Position numbers and translations under genes: made by a program. From [Streptosporangium] indianense (GTDB lineage Bacteria; Actinomycetota; Actinomycetes; Streptomycetales; Streptomycetaceae), in assembly GCF_021474405.1 (NCBI RefSeq), contig NZ_JAKEIO010000069.1, forward strand, positions 1 to 38,304: 38,304 nucleotides of DNA, given 5' to 3'. This document shows positions 37,091-38,304 of the stretch, one piece after another. Numbering within the stretch: position 1 is the stretch's first letter; each line of letters starts with the position of its first letter. The notes beneath the pieces were generated by a model. That model saw only the letters and a program-made list of their open reading frames with translations, was not told the DNA's origin and did no database searches.

Positions 37091-38304
37091 ATGAGCAACG
37101 ACGGGGGCGGGACGGACGCCGCGCTGGGCCGGCTGGTCGGTGGGCGCTACCGGCTGGTCGAACGCATCGGTGCCGGCGGCACGGGCACCGTCTGGCGGGC
37201 CCTCGACGAACACGCGCGGCGTGAGGTCGCCGTCAGACAGCCCCGGTTGCCGGGCGACCCGGACACCGAGAGCCACCGAAGGGCGGCTCACCGGATGCAC
37301 CGCGAGGCCCGTGCCGCGGCCCGCGTCGACCATCCCGCCGCCGTCACCATCCACGACGTGGTCGTCGAGGCGGAGCAGCGGGACGAACGACCGGGCCCCA
37401 TAGGCCCCGACGAGCTCGACGCGGCCGAGGCACTGGACGGACTCCCCTGGATCGTCATGGAGTTGGTGCCCGGCGAGTCCCTGCGGGAGAGGCTCCGCCG
37501 GGGCCCGGTGGCCGTGCCCGAAGCCGCGCGGATCGGACTCGCCGTCCTCGGTGCCCTGCGCGCCGCGCACTCCGTCGGCATCGTGCACCGCGACGTGAAA
37601 CCCGCCAACGTGCTGCTCGGTCCGCACGGGCGCGTCGTCGTCACCGACTTCGGCATCGCCCAGGTGCAGGGGGACGACCCGCTCACGGTGAACGGTGAGT
37701 CCGCAGCCGACCCGGCCGAGCCCCCAGGGGGCCGCCCAGAGTCCGCCGCAGTGCCGTCGGAGCCCGCCGTCCCGTCGGAGCCCGTCGCCCCATCCGGGCC
37801 CGCTGCTCCGTCAGAGTCCGCTGCGGCACCGGAGTTCGTGGCCCCCGAGCGGATCTTCGGCCGGACCGCCGGGCCCGCCTCCGACCTGTGGTCCCTGGGC
37901 GCCCTGCTGCACGCGGCCGTCGAAGGCTCGTCGCCGTTCCTGCGGACCACACCGGAGGCCACGCTCGCCGCGGTCCTCGCCGCCGAGCCGCCCGAACCGA
38001 CGCGGGCCGGGCCCCTCGGACCACTGATAGCCCGGCTGCTGGTCCCGGACCCGGACCGAAGGCCGGACGCGGACGAGGTCGCGAAGGAACTCGAGGCGGT
38101 GGCGGGGCCCTTGCGGGTCGAGGACCCGCGGGCGGCCGAACATCCGGGGAGCTCCGCCGACCGGGCCGCATCACCAACCGACCCGGTGTCCGCCGCCCCG
38201 GCCGCACAGCCTGATGCCGTCCCCGACGCCCTGCCCGCTCCCGTGCTCACCGGTGCCCTCGCGCAACAGGACCCCCCTCCGACCGAGCACAACCACCCCG
38301 ACCC
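37091..38304 (+). CDS. Ser/Thr kinase-like protein 6, 5' part (runs off the window)
   Basis: The frame is open from ATG 37091 to the window end, giving 404 residues. The fold is kinase-like: GAGGTGTVW, HRDVKPAN (Asp168) and DFGIAQV (Asp186) are kept. The ATP-binding Lys is Arg49 (VAVRQP), encoded by AGA, a rare codon in streptomycetes. The activation segment between DFG and APE (253) is about 65 residues instead of about 25, with a Pro/Ala/Ser/Glu repeat (variants of PSEPA). A further 20-residue insert precedes LPWIVMELV. It is closest to kinase 5 in start context and motifs, so probably a duplicate. Activity is doubtful. Any membrane helix lies beyond the window. Confidence 0.9.
   Translation, partial: MSNDGGGTDAALGRLVGGRYRLVERIGAGGTGTVWRALDEHARREVAVRQPRLPGDPDTESHRRAAHRMHREARAAARVDHPAAVTIHDVVVEAEQRDERPGPIGPDELDAAEALDGLPWIVMELVPGESLRERLRRGPVAVPEAARIGLAVLGALRAAHSVGIVHRDVKPANVLLGPHGRVVVTDFGIAQVQGDDPLTVNGESAADPAEPPGGRPESAAVPSEPAVPSEPVAPSGPAAPSESAAAPEFVAPERIFGRTAGPASDLWSLGALLHAAVEGSSPFLRTTPEATLAAVLAAEPPEPTRAGPLGPLIARLLVPDPDRRPDADEVAKELEAVAGPLRVEDPRAAEHPGSSADRAASPTDPVSAAPAAQPDAVPDALPAPVLTGALAQQDPPPTEHNHPD

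Overview
The window is chromosomal DNA of a Streptomyces-type actinomycete. Base composition is very GC-rich with strong third-position GC, GTG starts are common, and it carries whiD and bldM, a CIRCE-controlled groES-groEL1 operon, GuaB plus GuaB3, and a row of membrane Ser/Thr kinases. From memory, the order groES-groEL1 ... whiD-bldM-ECF sigma-guaB-guaB3 ... glpD-kinases matches the S. coelicolor SCO4761-SCO4779 neighbourhood; this was not checked against a database. No tRNA, rRNA, CRISPR array, prophage or complete insertion sequence was seen.

Layout. Positions 1-3611: a GH3 glycosidase and its divergent LacI-family regulator, with a clear promoter-operator between them; the extreme left end holds a fragment whose first 39 bases repeat part of the GH3 gene in inverted orientation. 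3763-6800: an LCP cell-wall ligase, then a DGPF/YCII protein and an ECF42-type sigma factor with a promoter fitting the self-recognition motif of that sigma group. 6804-9818: a Thump-like methyltransferase and, divergently, two overlapping lipoprotein polysaccharide deacetylases. 9815-12102: two CIRCE operators, groES, an intercistronic hairpin, groEL1 and a terminator. 12178-16780: an unrecognised protein, a possible small gene, a leftward SnoaL-fusion/SDR/MOSC cluster and a divergent LysR regulator.

Developmental and purine core (16840-22180): whiD and bldM are divergent, with a textbook sigma-BldN promoter before bldM. A 254-bp MITE-like inverted-repeat unit sits exactly at the bldM stop codon, followed by a SigD/ShbA-like ECF sigma factor, guaB and guaB3. 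Between two terminators (22181-22598) lies a small unexplained transcription unit with a strong composite hairpin and a possible 31-residue basic peptide. A degenerate nucleotide-sugar dehydrogenase and glpD flank an upstream region containing DnaA-box 9-mers.

Kinase array (25994-38304): an R61-type DD-peptidase gene is divergent from six consecutive Ser/Thr kinase genes. Three kinases (1, 3, 5) have intact catalytic motifs, a membrane helix and related extracytoplasmic domains. Kinase 4 has intact motifs but no sensor domain. Kinase 2 is a clear pseudokinase and kinase 6 has Arg in place of the ATP-binding Lys. These two altered members are also the two with large Pro/Ala-rich inserts in the activation segment. 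This array, likely working on cell-wall synthesis or sporulation, is the best candidate here for an under-described signalling system.
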